A DNA stretch of 64,000 bases. Source: Megascapheus bottae (taxonomy: Eukaryota > Chordata > Mammalia > Rodentia > Geomyidae). The position numbers and the translations under genes are program-made. A model generated the notes under the pieces. That model was not told the origin of the DNA, searched no databases, and was given only the letters and a program-made list of their open reading frames with translations. Below are positions 1 through 11,985 of this stretch, piece after piece; the first letter of the stretch is position 1; every line of letters begins with the position of its first letter. The stretch covers positions 8,650,106 to 8,714,105 of the forward strand of contig JANJXV010000024.1 in assembly GCA_024803745.1 (NCBI GenBank). Direction: 5' to 3'.

Positions 1-540
1 TTGCACTGTGATGTTGCCATACATGTACTTTAATCAAATTTACCCTTTCTCCTGTTTCTTCTTAATCCCCTGTCTCCCTCTCCCCTTTTCAGTGGTGTTA
101 GGAGGTTTCACTATATACTTATATATACTGTAATTATAAAATTAAATAATATAGTTTTGTTGTTTATTTTTTGTGGATTTGAATGCAAGACCTCATGCTT
201 AATAGATGGGATCTCCAGTACTTGACCTAGTCCCTAAGCCCTTATTTTGCTTTTGTTTAATTTTATGGAGAGAATCTTACCAAGTTTTTGCCAAAGGAAA
301 GTCTGTGATCATCCTATCTATGCCTCTTGAGGAGCAAAAGCACTTTTTATATGTATATTTGATGATACTGACCCACCTTTATTCTCTCTTTTCCTTCCTT
401 CCTTTCTCCTCCAGTAGTTCCCCCACAAATAGTTATGTTTCTGAAATTATTTATCATCATCATTATCTTTATTGTTGTTATTAGTAGTGTTATTGTTTTT
501 AGGGATCTACTTTATACATCAGGATGTAAAAACGCTATAT

Positions 541-808
541 CTGGCCAGCCACTGTTGGCTCAAGCCTGTAATCCCAGCTACTCAGGAGGCTGAGATCTGA
601 GGATCATGGTTTGAAGCCAATCTTGGGCAGAAAAAGTTCCTGTAGGACTCTTATCTCCAACATTAATCATTCAAAACTTATAAATGGAGCTGTGAATCAA
701 AGTAAAAGAGTGATAGAGTGCTAGCTTTGAGCAAAAGAGCTCGGGGACACTGCCAGACCCTAAGTTCAAAACCCACAACTGCTAAAAAAAAAAAAAAAAA
801 AAAAAAAA
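541..808 (+). repeat. B1-Geo type dimeric SINE
   Basis: The left half is 7SL/B1-like (GCCTGTAATCCCAGCTACTC, AGGAGGCTGAGATCTGAGGA). The right half is the Geo-type monomer (GTGATAGAGTGCTAGC, GAGCTCGGGGACACTGCC). It ends in a 25-base A-tail. Substitutions throughout suggest moderate age. Confidence 0.85.
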
Positions 809-3800
809 GCCTTATTTCCCTTTCTGAGCTAGGCTTATTTAGCTCTTCATGGGTATTTCCAGTTTTAATATAAATAGCATATTACTTCCTTGTGATTGAA
901 TAATACTCCACTATATATCTCTCATCTACATACCTATTCATACTACATTCCTACACCTACCTATTAGATTCATCTTACATCCTATGTCCCACATTCTACA
1001 TACGACATTCATCCCATCTGCAGATGTATTCATAGTACATTCCTTTATCTGTGTTCATGATTGATCACTTAGGTTGATGACACAGCTTAGCAACTGTGAA
1101 TAGTATATTTTAAATGTATATTTTAGATCTTTTGAGTTTTTAAATGATGGCTTAATTAAATTGTTAAACTTACTTTTAGTTAGGTTAATTAAGGATGCCA
1201 AAGGAATGCTACAAAACATGTTGTCTTTGAGTATTTTTTTAAGGGCCTTGTTCCTGGTGTAGCTGAGAACTTTTGGCTGGGTTCTATGTTACCAAATCCA
1301 AATGTACTTCTTTCTTACAGCTCAGTCACATCTGTTTCAGAAAATGAAACAAAAAAATTTATTTATTCAAAGATATCCAAGTCAAGGGGCTGGGAGTTTG
1401 GCCTAGTGGTAGAATGCTTGTCTAGCATGCATGAAGATCCAGGTTTGATTCCTCAGTATCACATACATAGAAAAATGCCAGAAGTGGTGCTGTGTTTGCA
1501 GTGGTAGACCTTTAGCCTTGAGAAAACCTAAGGACAATGCTCAAGACCTGGATTCAAACCCAGGACTGGGAAAAAAAAGATATCCAAGTGAAGTATGGGA
1601 AAAATATTTTTTCTAAATTGGTAAGGAAATTTGAAGGGATGATTCTTCAAATCTTCAAAACTGTATTCATCCCTAAGTACTGCTAAACTCAAACAGACAT
1701 CCCAATGGTCTGAGCAGGGGACCCAACAAAACTGAAAAAATTCTGAGAATTCACTTGGCAGTCCATGAAAATTAAAGTTGTTAACTTATTGTTAAATGAG
1801 TTGTTAAATTATCTCATGTGCTGTAGGATATGTGTTTTCTAGTCATCTGTTGCTCACCATGTAATCAGGTATAGAATAAGGGACACAGGCACATGAGCTC
1901 CCTCAGCTAGAGTCAAGCTCACATTACACACATCAGCAAGAAGGACGGAAACATAAATGGGAGAAAACTTTTCTTTGGCATAATCCTCTACTCTAGGAAC
2001 TTGGGAGAAAAACACTGTAGCTTGGGCAAAATAGCTGAGATTGACAAAGTTCATTTTAAACCATCATTACTAGCATGTGTCTCTATCAATTGAAAGGTAC
2101 ACCTTTCAAGTATAATAGAAGTAGTCCTAATTTTCAGGTCCATATACATGTTTTCTCACAAGTAAGAGCTAGGGAGATAGAAAAGTTTTAACCTCCTTTT
2201 CTTCTAACCCATTGGAAAGAGCCCCCTCCTGCAAAAACAGCAAGACTGCAAGCATAAGATTTTACATTACCAAACCACTTCTACCTCTTCCCATTGTGAT
2301 TACTCTTCTCAGAGTTTGGAACTAATGGTTCACTTTTTCGAGGACTTTTCAAAACTCCATGTTAGTCTGAGTTTTTTTGGTCATTTGTATAGATCGTATA
2401 ATTACAATTTAGTAGAGCCATTCCCTACAAGTGTCTTTTAGTACCATCACTGATGAAATAAATTAGCTATTTTAATGAAGAGAGGAAAAACATTTTCCAA
2501 GGTAATTTTTTAAATTCAAAGATTTGTTCTCTTAAGTAGTAAGACATTAGCATTCACATCCTGCCTCTGCTTGGTAGCTAGACATCACTTTTGTCATGAA
2601 GAGAGGAAATTATGGCTCTCACTGAACAATGAGAATAAGGTCTAGAAAAAATGGTTGTTTATCTCATTAAATCTTTCAAAATGATTTCTGAGATAATGCT
2701 ATAGTGTTTTACATTGCAGGAAAAGGAAAGACAATTATAACTATAGTTACAAGTGTGTTAAGATCTATACTTTCCGGAATAGGCTCTAGATAGGTTTTTT
2801 AATTCAAGGAGACCTGTCATATGAACCCAGGGAGAGAGGTTAGGGGGAAATAAAACTCTTCTAGGCACCTATGACAGGCATTTTAATGTTCTATGTTATC
2901 TTTATTCATAAAACACTACTTACATCAAAAACATGTTTAGAGCTACCTTCCTTTGAGTTGTCTGTAATAAAATCCAATGGATGGTTTTTTCAGCGATAAC
3001 AGGGTTTTACCTACTAGACTTTACATGATAACAGATGTCTCGTTGATGGCCTTGATTTGTTAATTTTTTTTTAAAGAGGAAGAAGAAACTCTGTTACTTT
3101 GTTTCACAAAACACAGAATGTCACTGCTCAACTTGTCTCTAGAAAACAATCCCTCAACCTACTTTGTAGGGACAGACAATTCCATTTCCGTAGCTCTCTT
3201 AGGGAGCCATGCCAGGCATTTCCACTCTATTGTTTTACATATTGGTATTTAATAAAACTGACTCACAAAATATATGTCAGGGGATGTAAAACCAGGTACT
3301 TGAATATAGATATTAGACCCTTACTATATTTCTGAGCATGACCAAGTAATTTGACTTCTCCATATTTCTGTTGTCTTATCTTTGATCAATGTCTCCTCCT
3401 AGTTTCCTGAGGAGTGAATGAGGAAACTCAAAGTTAGCCCTAAGTACAGAATAGTAAGCGCTCCACAAAATGCTAGTTATTATGGGTGATGTTATATATG
3501 TATATCATATCTTTAGAAAGTAAAACTACACTAGATGCTTATGAGCTATTCAAAGGCTCAGTACTAGCCTTTCCTGCTTGGGGAGTTTTCATTTCTGTAA
3601 ATGGCAAATGGGACTCTGTCTTACTTCTTTCCCCGAAGCTGATCTCATCAAACTCTTCCAGTGTATGTGCCTTTGAGCTTCCTTTGGTTCCACAGAGACT
3701 CCTGTCCTGCTTTGCAGCCTGGAGGCCACAACATCAACAAGACTGCATGTCTCCTGTTTTCTGCTATTTCTGCCGTAACAGTCCACAGGGCTAACTCACA

Positions 3801-4050
3801 AGGCATGGAAGTTCCAGAAATAAGGAGACCAAATTAAAGAAATTAAAATACAAACTGTGGAAAATTTAAAGCCACTTAGTAAATGAAAGAAGACCCATAG
3901 TTCATTGGAAAATTATTTTCCCACCACAAATCCCTTTAGAGTGACAGTCTCATGACACTCCTTGTCTCTTTGATTGACAGCTGCCTTTTTTGCCCCTCTT
4001 CTTGAAAAGTGCGTCTTAGATGCCCACCAAGCTACTTTCCAATGAATACC
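809..4050. other. Unique AT-rich DNA apart from one SINE
   Basis: Outside the IDL-Geo copy at 1,386-1,578 I see only short chance frames. 900-1,060 has loose TACAT/CTACAT repetition. No splice-flanked or conserved coding segment. Confidence 0.6.
1386..1578 (+). repeat. IDL-Geo dimeric SINE with target-site duplication
   Basis: The tRNA-Ala/ID-like left monomer (GGGGCTGGGAGTTTGGCCTA, CTAGTGGTAGAATGCTTG with a degenerate box A and GGTTTGATTCC box B) is joined to the Geo monomer (AGTGGTGCTGTG…) and an A-tail. The flank GATATCCAAGT is present on both sides (about 1,372 and 1,579), supporting retroposition. Confidence 0.9.
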
Positions 4051-4242
4051 AGAACCAGAGTATGGTGTAGTGATTGAGTGCTTGGCTTGCATGTATGAAG
4101 CCCTGGGTTCAATTTCTCAGTACCACATATACAGAAAAGTCTGGAAGTGGTGCTGTGGCTCAAGTGGTAGACTGCCAGCCTTGGGAAAGCCCAAGGACAG
4201 TGCCCTGAGTTCAGGTTCCAGGACTGGCAAAAAAAAAAAAAA
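4051..4242 (+). repeat. IDL-Geo dimeric SINE
   Basis: ID-like left half with CTTGGCTTGCATGTATGAAG and GGGTTCAATTTCTCAG, then the right half TGGAAGTGGTGCTGTGGCTC, ending in a 14-base A-tail. Diverged from the consensus seen elsewhere in the window. Confidence 0.85.
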
Positions 4243-4592
4243 TCCCTTAGGAGTTGAGGATCCATTTCTTATCTTGTCTTGATATGAATGATAAAGTATA
4301 ATATATCATGACAATCTTCCATGAAGTCTAAGCAGTATAATTGCATCTAGAAAGATAGAAAGTACACACAGACACCAGACAGTAGAACAACTAGGTTGGA
4401 TTATGACCCCAAGACTTAGTGTCTTGTAAGGCTTATCTACCAATATCTAGAAAATATAATTTTATCACTGTTTCAAAATATTATATGTTGGGGGGGCTGG
4501 TGGAGTTTGAACTAGAGTTCAAACTTGGAGTTTTGCAATTTGCTAGGATACCACTTAAGCCATACCATATCAAGAAACCATTCTTTAAACAT

Positions 4593-4610
4593 TTACACAC
4601 ACACACACAC

Positions 4611-4642
<32 letters not shown>

Positions 4643-4705
4643 CATCAACATCATCACCACTACTACCACCACCACCTCCAAAGAACCAAAGTAAAAAAAA
4701 AAAAA
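4593..4705 (+). repeat. Compound microsatellite (CA)n-(ATC)n-(ACC)n-(A)n
   Basis: CA units run into imperfect ATC and then ACC triplets, with an A-run near 4,693. The His/Thr- or Met/Val-rich frames across it are artefacts of the repeat. Confidence 0.95.
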
Positions 4706-5121
4706 GCAGAAACAATTTCATGTGGAAGAAATTCTTTTCCTGTTAAAATATGCAAGGTTTGTATGACTTACAAAGATGATACTTGCCATTTTATTAGACC
4801 CAATATACGTTCCTTTATTTATCTATTTGAGACACTTGAATTGCAATCCTAACTTTAGGCTATGTATTCTGCCTTTAAAGAATTTCAGTGTTCATCCCTT
4901 GCCTTGACCAGGACGTTCAGGAACCTGAAGAATTCTGCCTCCGGCTGCCATTGGATCTCTACTGGTTACTAAAGTATCTATTTATAGACAGGTTCTTCCT
5001 TTTGTGGCCAAATTATTGAATTGCCTATTACACGAAGTGAATTTCAGTTGATTATTTTTATTGTTTCACATTTTCTATAAAGATTTCTAAAAGGCAGATT
5101 TTCTAGCTATCAAGAATAGTA

Positions 5122-5309
5122 CTGGCCGGGAGTGTGGCCTAGTGGTAGAATGCTAGCCTAGCAAGAACAAAGCCCTAGATTCGATTCCTTGGTACCACAC
5201 CCACAGAAAAATCCAGAAGTAATGCTGTGATTCAAGTGGTAGAATACTATCCTTGAGAAAGCTCAAGGACAGTGCCCAGGCCCTGAGTTCAAGCTCCAGG
5301 CCTGGAAAA
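5122..5309 (+). repeat. IDL-Geo dimeric SINE
   Basis: Left half GAGTGTGGCCTAGTGGTAGA with box B GATTCGATTCC; right half CAGAAGTAATGCTGTGATTC through CCCTGAGTTCAAGCTCCAGG. The A-tail has decayed into a purine tract. Confidence 0.88.
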
Positions 5310-5400
5310 GAGAGAGAGAGTGGAGAAAGAAAGAGAGAAAGAGACAGAGACAGAGACAGAGATAGAGACAGAGACACAGAGACAGACAGTAAGACAGAGA
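5309..5400 (+). repeat. Purine microsatellite (GA/CAGAGA)n growing from a SINE tail
   Basis: GAGAGAG is followed by AGAGACAGAGAC-type units immediately 3' of the IDL-Geo SINE. The Arg/Glu/Thr frames across it are repeat artefacts. Confidence 0.9.
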
Positions 5401-5489
5401 TTCTCAAAACATATTTATGTTTTGAAAGTGATCACTAGTCTAATAGAAATACAATGTAATGTTTTTCATGCTGTAAATTCCATTTTAAT

Positions 5490-6045
5490 GCTTTTATTGT
5501 TGTTATAAAGATGTTGTGCAGAGCAGTTACAGTTATATAAGTAAAAATTACATTTCTTTTTGGGCAATATCACTTCTTTCCCCACTTTCCCAGTTTTTCC
5601 CTCCTCAACCACAGGTTGTATAGTTCATTTTTAACACAGTGTTTACTGAGTATCACTGTTGCATCTTTTCACCCTTTATGCCTTCATTTCAGTGCCTTCA
5701 AAAACCCAAAATAAAATCTCTTATTTGCATTTCCTGGAGTTCATTTCAACAAATACTATTTTACATGATCAGATGCACATAGTTATTGTGCCTTTGTGTT
5801 CCTCTCCTGAGAATATTCTCCTTTGGTCTCTCGGTGTGTGAGCCCCATATAATTTATCATGCCCTACTACTTTTTTTTAACCATCCAGTGTGGTTTACTT
5901 GTAGACTTAGAGACACATTCTAGTTACCACTAATGAGGGAAACTATACAACCTGTGTTTCTGTAAGTCTGGCTTACTTTGCTTAATATAATGTTTTCTAA
6001 GTCTTTCCATATGTTTATGAATGGTACAATATCATTCTTTATGAA
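5490..6045 (-). mobile_element. L1 3' part (end of ORF2 and 3' UTR), minus strand; half of a 5'-inverted L1
   Basis: Read on the minus strand from 6,045 it starts CATAAAGAATGATATTGTAC and continues AAACATATGGAAAGACTTAG, the L1 ORF2 C-terminal coding segment, then 3' UTR down to about 5,490. It is degenerate, with no coding capacity. Together with the adjacent plus-strand fragment it forms one inverted L1. Confidence 0.7.
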
Positions 6046-6600
6046 AATTAAACCCACAAAAAAACACACAAAGAAATAAACCAATTCATAAACAGGCTAA
6101 AGACTTAAAGACTTCTCAGAAGAAGTAGGGAGGGACAATAGATAAATGAAGGATGCACAATATCTCTGGCCATAAAAGAAATGCAAAACATGGCAACAAT
6201 GACATCCCACCTCACCCCATTTAGAATGGCCAATATCAAGAAAACTAACAATAGCATATGCAGGCTTAGATATGCCCCAAAGGGAACTCTGTTACTCTGT
6301 TGCTAGGAGAATGTAAGTTTATTCAACCAGTCTGGAAAGCAGGATGGAGGTGCTCAAAAGGCTAAACCCAGAACTTCCCTGTGCATGACCTAGCAATTTC
6401 ACACCTGGACGATTATCCAGTGGAACACAAACAAGGCCACATCAACCCTACCACACAACAATGCTCATTGCAGCACTATTTACCATAACCAAGATAGGGA
6501 GTCAGCCCAGATGCCCCTCAATAGATTACTAGATCAAGAAAATGTAATATTTTGATCACTAAAAAGAATAATGAACTAATATTCAATCAAACAAAAATCA
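6046..6600 (+). mobile_element. L1 ORF2 fragment, plus strand; inverted 5' part of the same L1
   Basis: Diagnostic ORF2 3' sequence includes AACAGGCTAAAGACTTAAAG, CTCATTGCAGCACTATTTAC and CAGCCCAGATGCCCCTCA. It ends near 6,590 with AAAAGAATAATG, the same L1 coordinate at which the minus-strand half begins. Frame is broken by many changes. Confidence 0.75.
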
Positions 6601-6768
6601 CATATAGTGAAGGAATGGCAATAAAAAGTAAGACAAATGCTTCAAGCATAGTTACTGTTTTGTAATATGCTAAATCTAGACAATGAAGTAACTGTTTCCT
6701 GGTATAAAGCAACAGTCACTATGGGAAAGTAAAGAAAGAGTGACACTGTCCAAAAGAAAGGAAGGAAG

Positions 6769-6952
6769 GGGGCTGGGAGTTTGGCCTAGTGTTAGAGTGC
6801 TTTCTAGCATGCACAAAGACCTGGGTTGGATTCCTCAGTACCACATACATAGAAAAGCAGAAATGTGCTGTGGCTCCAGTGGTAGAGCACTACCTCATAG
6901 CCAGTACCCAGGGCCTTAGTTCAAGCCCTAGGACTGGAAAAAAAAAAGAAAA
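6769..6952 (+). repeat. IDL-Geo dimeric SINE
   Basis: GGCTGGGAGTTTGGCCTAGT, box-B-like GGTTGGATTCC and a shortened right half (AAATGTGCTGTGGCTCCAGT). The tail passes into a purine microsatellite. Confidence 0.88.
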
Positions 6953-6995
6953 CAGAAAGGAAGGAAAGAGGGAGGAAGGAAGGGGAGAGAGAGAA

Positions 6996-7032
<37 letters not shown>
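6953..7032 (+). repeat. Microsatellite (GGAA)n / (CAGA)n from a SINE tail
   Basis: AAGGAAGGAAAG-type units, then GAGAGAGA, then about eight CAGA units ending near 7,032, directly 3' of the SINE. Confidence 0.93.
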
Positions 7033-9590
7033 AATGGTAGCCTCTAACTTATGAAATGGAATCCCTCTTGTATAACACCTCATATAATAAAAATTTTAAA
7101 ACAGTTAATGTAGACTACTATTATCCAGAAAAGCAAAACACATAAGGTGCTTGTTCTAGATTTCTATGTAGAGGCACTTATATGCTCAAGAAAGTAGGCT
7201 CCACTTCCCAGCTTGCCTAAAGCCTAATTTGCCCTATATGCTCTGCACTTAATTCTCTCAGTCCAGCTTCTCACATGCATTCTTCATTGCCATCCACCTC
7301 TCTGGAGATAAGTCTTGCAGGTTGTGTGAATTGCTGTAGCTAGATTTGGTGATCTCTCAGCCATATTGTCTGATTTAAATTGGTATTGTTTCTCTGCCCT
7401 TTGTTGGAGAAGCTGGGCCACTTCTCTCTGCTCTGATGGCTCTCTGTCGTTTCCTCAAAAATGCCTTGTGGTTCATCGCTCTTCTACTGTTTGGAAGACT
7501 GAATATTTGGGTACCCAAGGTTATGGATGTGATCTTGGAGATATAAACATGATTACATAGACATAAAACTCTATGATAGGCTATATACTCTATAGACATA
7601 ATGCTTTATTACATAGATTAATATGTACCTCTGACATACAAACCCTTAGCTTAATTTTAATTATGTTCTAAAAATCTAAGTGCCAGTGATTGCATAAAGA
7701 GAGTCCCTTCTTGAATACTTCTTTGTTAAATATTACATTTGAAATATGATGTAAAAATCAATGTTAATAAATTCTTTAATAGAAAAATTTTAATGGAAAA
7801 ATGCCTTCTGGTTTCTCCTTTTTCCACTCTTTCTTCTTTTTTCTTTCACTTGTATGTCTCTTGAATCTTCTGATTGACAGAGTGAAAATAGTAGAAGCCC
7901 TCAGTCCATCCATCTGGATCTATTTCCTGTTTATGTGTATATTTTATATTTTATAGTTATTGTAGAGTCCTTTGCCAGAAAAAAAATGTTATTTTTTTCT
8001 TGTTTTTTGTCTTAATTTTAAATGTGTATTGTCTATACATTATGTATGAAAAATAAAATATTGCTCCTGAAATGTTTTATTGAACTCAGAAGCCCACAGG
8101 TACAGCTCTAATCTAAGCAAATTGTGCAATTAGTAGAGGCCTCATTTGACTGAAAACTCAGAGCACTTCTTAAGGCAATGGACTGGAAAATAACCTTTTT
8201 GTGAAATAATCTTTGGGTAATCAAGCCTCAACCTACTCCTTTCTGCTGCATTTATAATTTATTTTAAAGTAAGGGGTAATTATCAGTAGAAAGCAAGCTT
8301 TCTGCTGTTTGAACTGAAATGCCATTACATCAGTGACTATTGTTCTGAGCTGAAGAATTGCCTTAGATGAATTGCCAAATCCTTCGTGGTCAGTGCTCTC
8401 CAGACAAAAACTGCTAGAGAAGAAAAGTGAAGTTAGAACAAAGATATAGATTCATGTGTTCTACTCAAAGGAATGCAGAAATGTGAACATATTAAAAATC
8501 AGTATCTGAAATTGATTATTAGATATAAGTCTCTCAAAAAAGACACAGGAAGGCTTAATGATTGAATCCTTTCAATGGATCAGTTTCTCCTGACTCACTT
8601 CTTGTGATTGTACTATTATGGATATTATTATGGATCCCCTCTGAGCTGGTTGGAAGGTAGGAATTATAAAACACACTGTTTCCATTTACCTAGATGTGAA
8701 TATTTGTATCAAGATATATTTTTGAATTCTCTCATTTTTGGAATATTATATAAGGTTGAAAGAGACTTTCTCAGTTTTTCTTTCACTTTAGAGTTTGAAT
8801 CATTGGTTGATAATATCCATGCTTTTAAACAGAACTGTGAGGAACTCCGTGTCGATTGCAAAGTTAAATTACTAATGAGTTTACTAATGAGTTTAGTCAT
8901 TGATTTCATCAATACAAACAATTATTAGTGTATCTGAAAAATTGAGTCTCTAGAAATGTCTTTTAGGATTAAGATTCTCTAAATCTAGATCATATTAGGA
9001 TTACTGGCAAATACCAGAAGTAAAAAGAGGAAGACATAAAATAAATAGCTAACTGAGCCAGCAAAAAAAGCCAACTCAGGTGACATTGACCTTGGACATC
9101 TAGGCTCCCATTCTGTGAGGCTTTGTTTTTGCCATTCAAACCATCATATATGTGATACTGTTTTTGACTTTAGTTCTAAGAATCCAATGAATGGTGCCAG
9201 TGGATCTACAGGGAGAAGATTACACAATTTATTTTCGTTTCATAAGTTATGACTGATGACTTTTAAAGAATAAACTAGAAATATAAATAGGTGTGTTAGA
9301 ACTAGGAGTTCTAATGATTCTATAAATTTTTTGAATCTGAAATCGTAAGAGCTAAGCACTGAGCCATCATCTGAGCAATTTGTTCCTGGTAACTAGTGAA
9401 ATACAGAATGCTGACCTTGGAGTCTAAGGCAGGAAGCTTTCTTTCATTTTCCTTGCAGAAATAATTTGCTGATATTTCTTTTCTTTACATCAAAATAAGA
9501 GTTTTGCATAAAGAGGTTACAAATAGGAAAAGAAGTAAAACTATCCCTCTTTACAAATCTCATGAACCTGTATTTAAAAAACTCCATGGA
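7033..9590. other. Unique AT-rich DNA
   Basis: No gene recognised. The only internal structure noted is the 7,628-7,788 segment shared with 14.2 kb. Frames of up to 106 codons (8,608-8,928) have no protein-like features. Confidence 0.6.
7628..7788 (+). repeat. About 160-bp sequence duplicated at 14,244-14,407
   Basis: CTTAATTTTAATTATGTTCT and CTAAGTGCCAGTGATTG, followed by CCCTTCTTGAATA and AATTCTTTAATA, are shared in order with the 14.2-kb copy. No repeat family is recognised. No clear duplication flanks this copy, so it may be the source locus or an older insertion. Confidence 0.75.
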
Positions 9591-9798
9591 GGGCTGGAGC
9601 GTTGCCTAGTGGTAGAGTGACTGCTTAGCATACACAAAGCATTGCATTTTATTCCTCAGCACCACATACCCAGAAAAATCCGGAAGAGGTGCTCTGGATC
9701 AAGTGGTAGAGTGCTAGCCTTAGGAAAGAAAGCCCAAGGACAGCCTGAGGTCAGCCCAGGCCTTGACCTCAAGACCAAAAACTGACAAAAAAAAAAAA
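9591..9798 (+). repeat. IDL-Geo dimeric SINE
   Basis: GGGCTGGAGCGTTGCCTAGT left half, right half GAAGAGGTGCTCTGGATCAA with internal additions near AAAGAAAGCCC and CCTGAGGTCAGCC, then an A-tail. Confidence 0.87.
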
Positions 9799-9889
9799 GA
9801 AAGAAAATTTAAAAAAAAAATGGATTCCTCTCCAGTGTTACTTGTGCTGACCCAAAACTTTGCCAAAATAGCACAGAATAAAATTAACC

Positions 9890-11985
9890 CCCCCAAATCA
9901 GTAGCTTTTCTGTATGTCAACAGTAATAAGAGTAAAGCTTAAATCAAGAAATAAATTCCATTCGTAATTGCCTCAAAAACCAATCCTAGAAATTAACTTA
10001 ACCAAAGATGTAAAAGATCTCTATGATGAAAACTTGAAAAATCTGAAAATAAGAAATTAAAGCAGATTTAAGGAAATGGAAAAACTTTTCATGCTCATGA
10101 TTTAGAAGGATTAATATTGTGAAAATGACAATACTGCAAAAAGCTGTCTACAAATTCAATGCAAAACCCATCAAAATCCCAATGTTCTTCAATGATATAG
10201 AAGAAGCAATCCAAAAATTCATATGTATCAAGAGATGACTCCAAATAGCAAAAATAATAATCTTTATCAGGAGAATTGTTCTGGAGGAAAATCAATACTA
10301 AAGTTTAAACAATAATAAAAGGTACAGAAATTAAAAAAAAAAAAAAACAGCTTTGTACTGGCACAAGAATAGGCCTGATGACAAATGGAATAGAATAGAA
10401 CACCCAGACAGATCGCACAGAACTATGACCACCTAATCTTTGATAAGGGAGCCAAAAACACAGGATAGAAAATGCCTCTTCAACGGTGCTAACAGAATTG
10501 GCTGTCCACATGTAGAAAATGAGCTTGATCCTGCACCAAAATCAATTCTAAATGGATCAAAGACCTCAATGTAAGGCCAGACGTCATGACAATATTACGG
10601 GAAGGGATAGGACAAACACGGGCTCCTTCGCAGAGCTCAAAACTTCCAAATATACAAAATCACAACAAATCAAAGAAAGGCTAGATAAATGTGACTACAC
10701 CAAACTGAATAGTTTCTGCATGAAACACACATACCTAGTAAGATAAATAAACAGCCCATAGAATGGGAGATCTTTACTAGATATTAGACAAGTGGCCCAT
10801 CTCTGAAATACAATTAGAACTCAAAAAATTTAACTCCCCAAAAATAAAGCCTCAAAGAAACAACAACCCAATTAATAAATGGGTTAAAGACTTAAAGAGA
10901 GATTTTTCAGAAGAAATTAAGAAAGAACAATGGATACATGAAGACATGATCAACATATCTGGCCATAAAAGAGATACAAATCAAAGCAACATTGAGATTC
11001 CACCTCACTCCAGTGAGAATTACCCTTATGAATAAAGCTAACAATAGTAGTTGCAGGCAGGAATGTGGCAAAAAGGGAATGTTACTACACTGTTGATCGA
11101 ATGTAAGCATATTCAACACTCCGGAAAGCATTATGGATGGAAGTTCCTCAAAAGACTAAATGTAGAGCTTCCCTAGGATCCAGCAATTCCACTCCTGGAA
11201 ATTTTTCCAACTGACCACAAACTAGGTAACACTAACTCCACCATATTTATTGCAGTACTGTTTACCATAGCCAAGATAAAGAATCAATCCAGATGCCCCT
11301 CAGTGGATGAATGGATCAAGAAAATATGGTGTACATACACAATGAAGTTCTATGCTCCCATGCAAAAAAATAATATTCCCCAAATTGTAAGGAAATAGAA
11401 AGACTTGAAAAAAAATTATATCAAGTGAGCTAAGCCAGACACAAAAAACATAGGTTACAAGTTTCCCTCATTTGTCATAACTAGAATGTATCTATAAATA
11501 TATTTAAGTAAACAAGATAGATGGTAAAAAAAATACACCTGGACATGATAAACAGGATCTAAACATTCATACAGTGAAACCAAAGGAGGATTTTCTTAGG
11601 AAAAGATCACAAAGTCTCAATAACTATGTGCATACAATCCTATAAAATGATGTTTATCAAGGTGAATGTCAAGAAAAGGAAACAAGATATTTTTGTTATT
11701 TTCCTTTTTGTGCTTTCTTTTACCCCTTTGGGCACTGTTTTTGACTTCTGTTCTTTTGGTCTTGTCTATAAATTTATCTGTTTGGGGGAGGGTATGAGGA
11801 AGCACAAAAATGATGTAACAAAGGGTAAACAAATGTAGCAGTGATTCTAGACATTATGTTGACAATGAACTGGATAACTTGTGAGAGAACAGGGTCAGGA
11901 GGGAAAAACTGGGAGAAAATGAGTGAAGAGGTGACGCTGACATATATTGAAACCCCTCTGTACATCACCTTTACAATAAATTTGT
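9890..11985 (+). mobile_element. 5'-truncated L1 (3' half of ORF2 plus 3' UTR)
   Basis: The fragment begins with ORF2 sequence AAATCAGTAGCTTTTCTGTA. It runs through AAATGGATCAAAGACCTCAA, ATGGGTTAAAGACTTAAAG, CAGCAATTCCACTCCTGG and GTGGATGAATGGATCAAG. The 3' UTR ends ATCACCTTTACAATAAA at about 11,981. Multiple stops and indels break the reverse-transcriptase C-terminal region. It is the longest L1 piece in the window. Confidence 0.85.

Noticed and set aside
1386..1460. tRNA-like box A/box B sequence (repeated in every ID-like SINE)
   Set aside because: These are tRNA-Ala-derived SINE promoters with A-tails and target duplications, not functional tRNA genes.
4419..4746. His/Thr/Ser-rich and Val/Met-rich frames
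   Set aside because: Produced by the CA/ATC/ACC microsatellite read in several frames.
5153..5438. Arg-Asp/Ser-Leu repeat peptides on both strands
   Set aside because: Translation of the purine tract and an IDL-Geo SINE.
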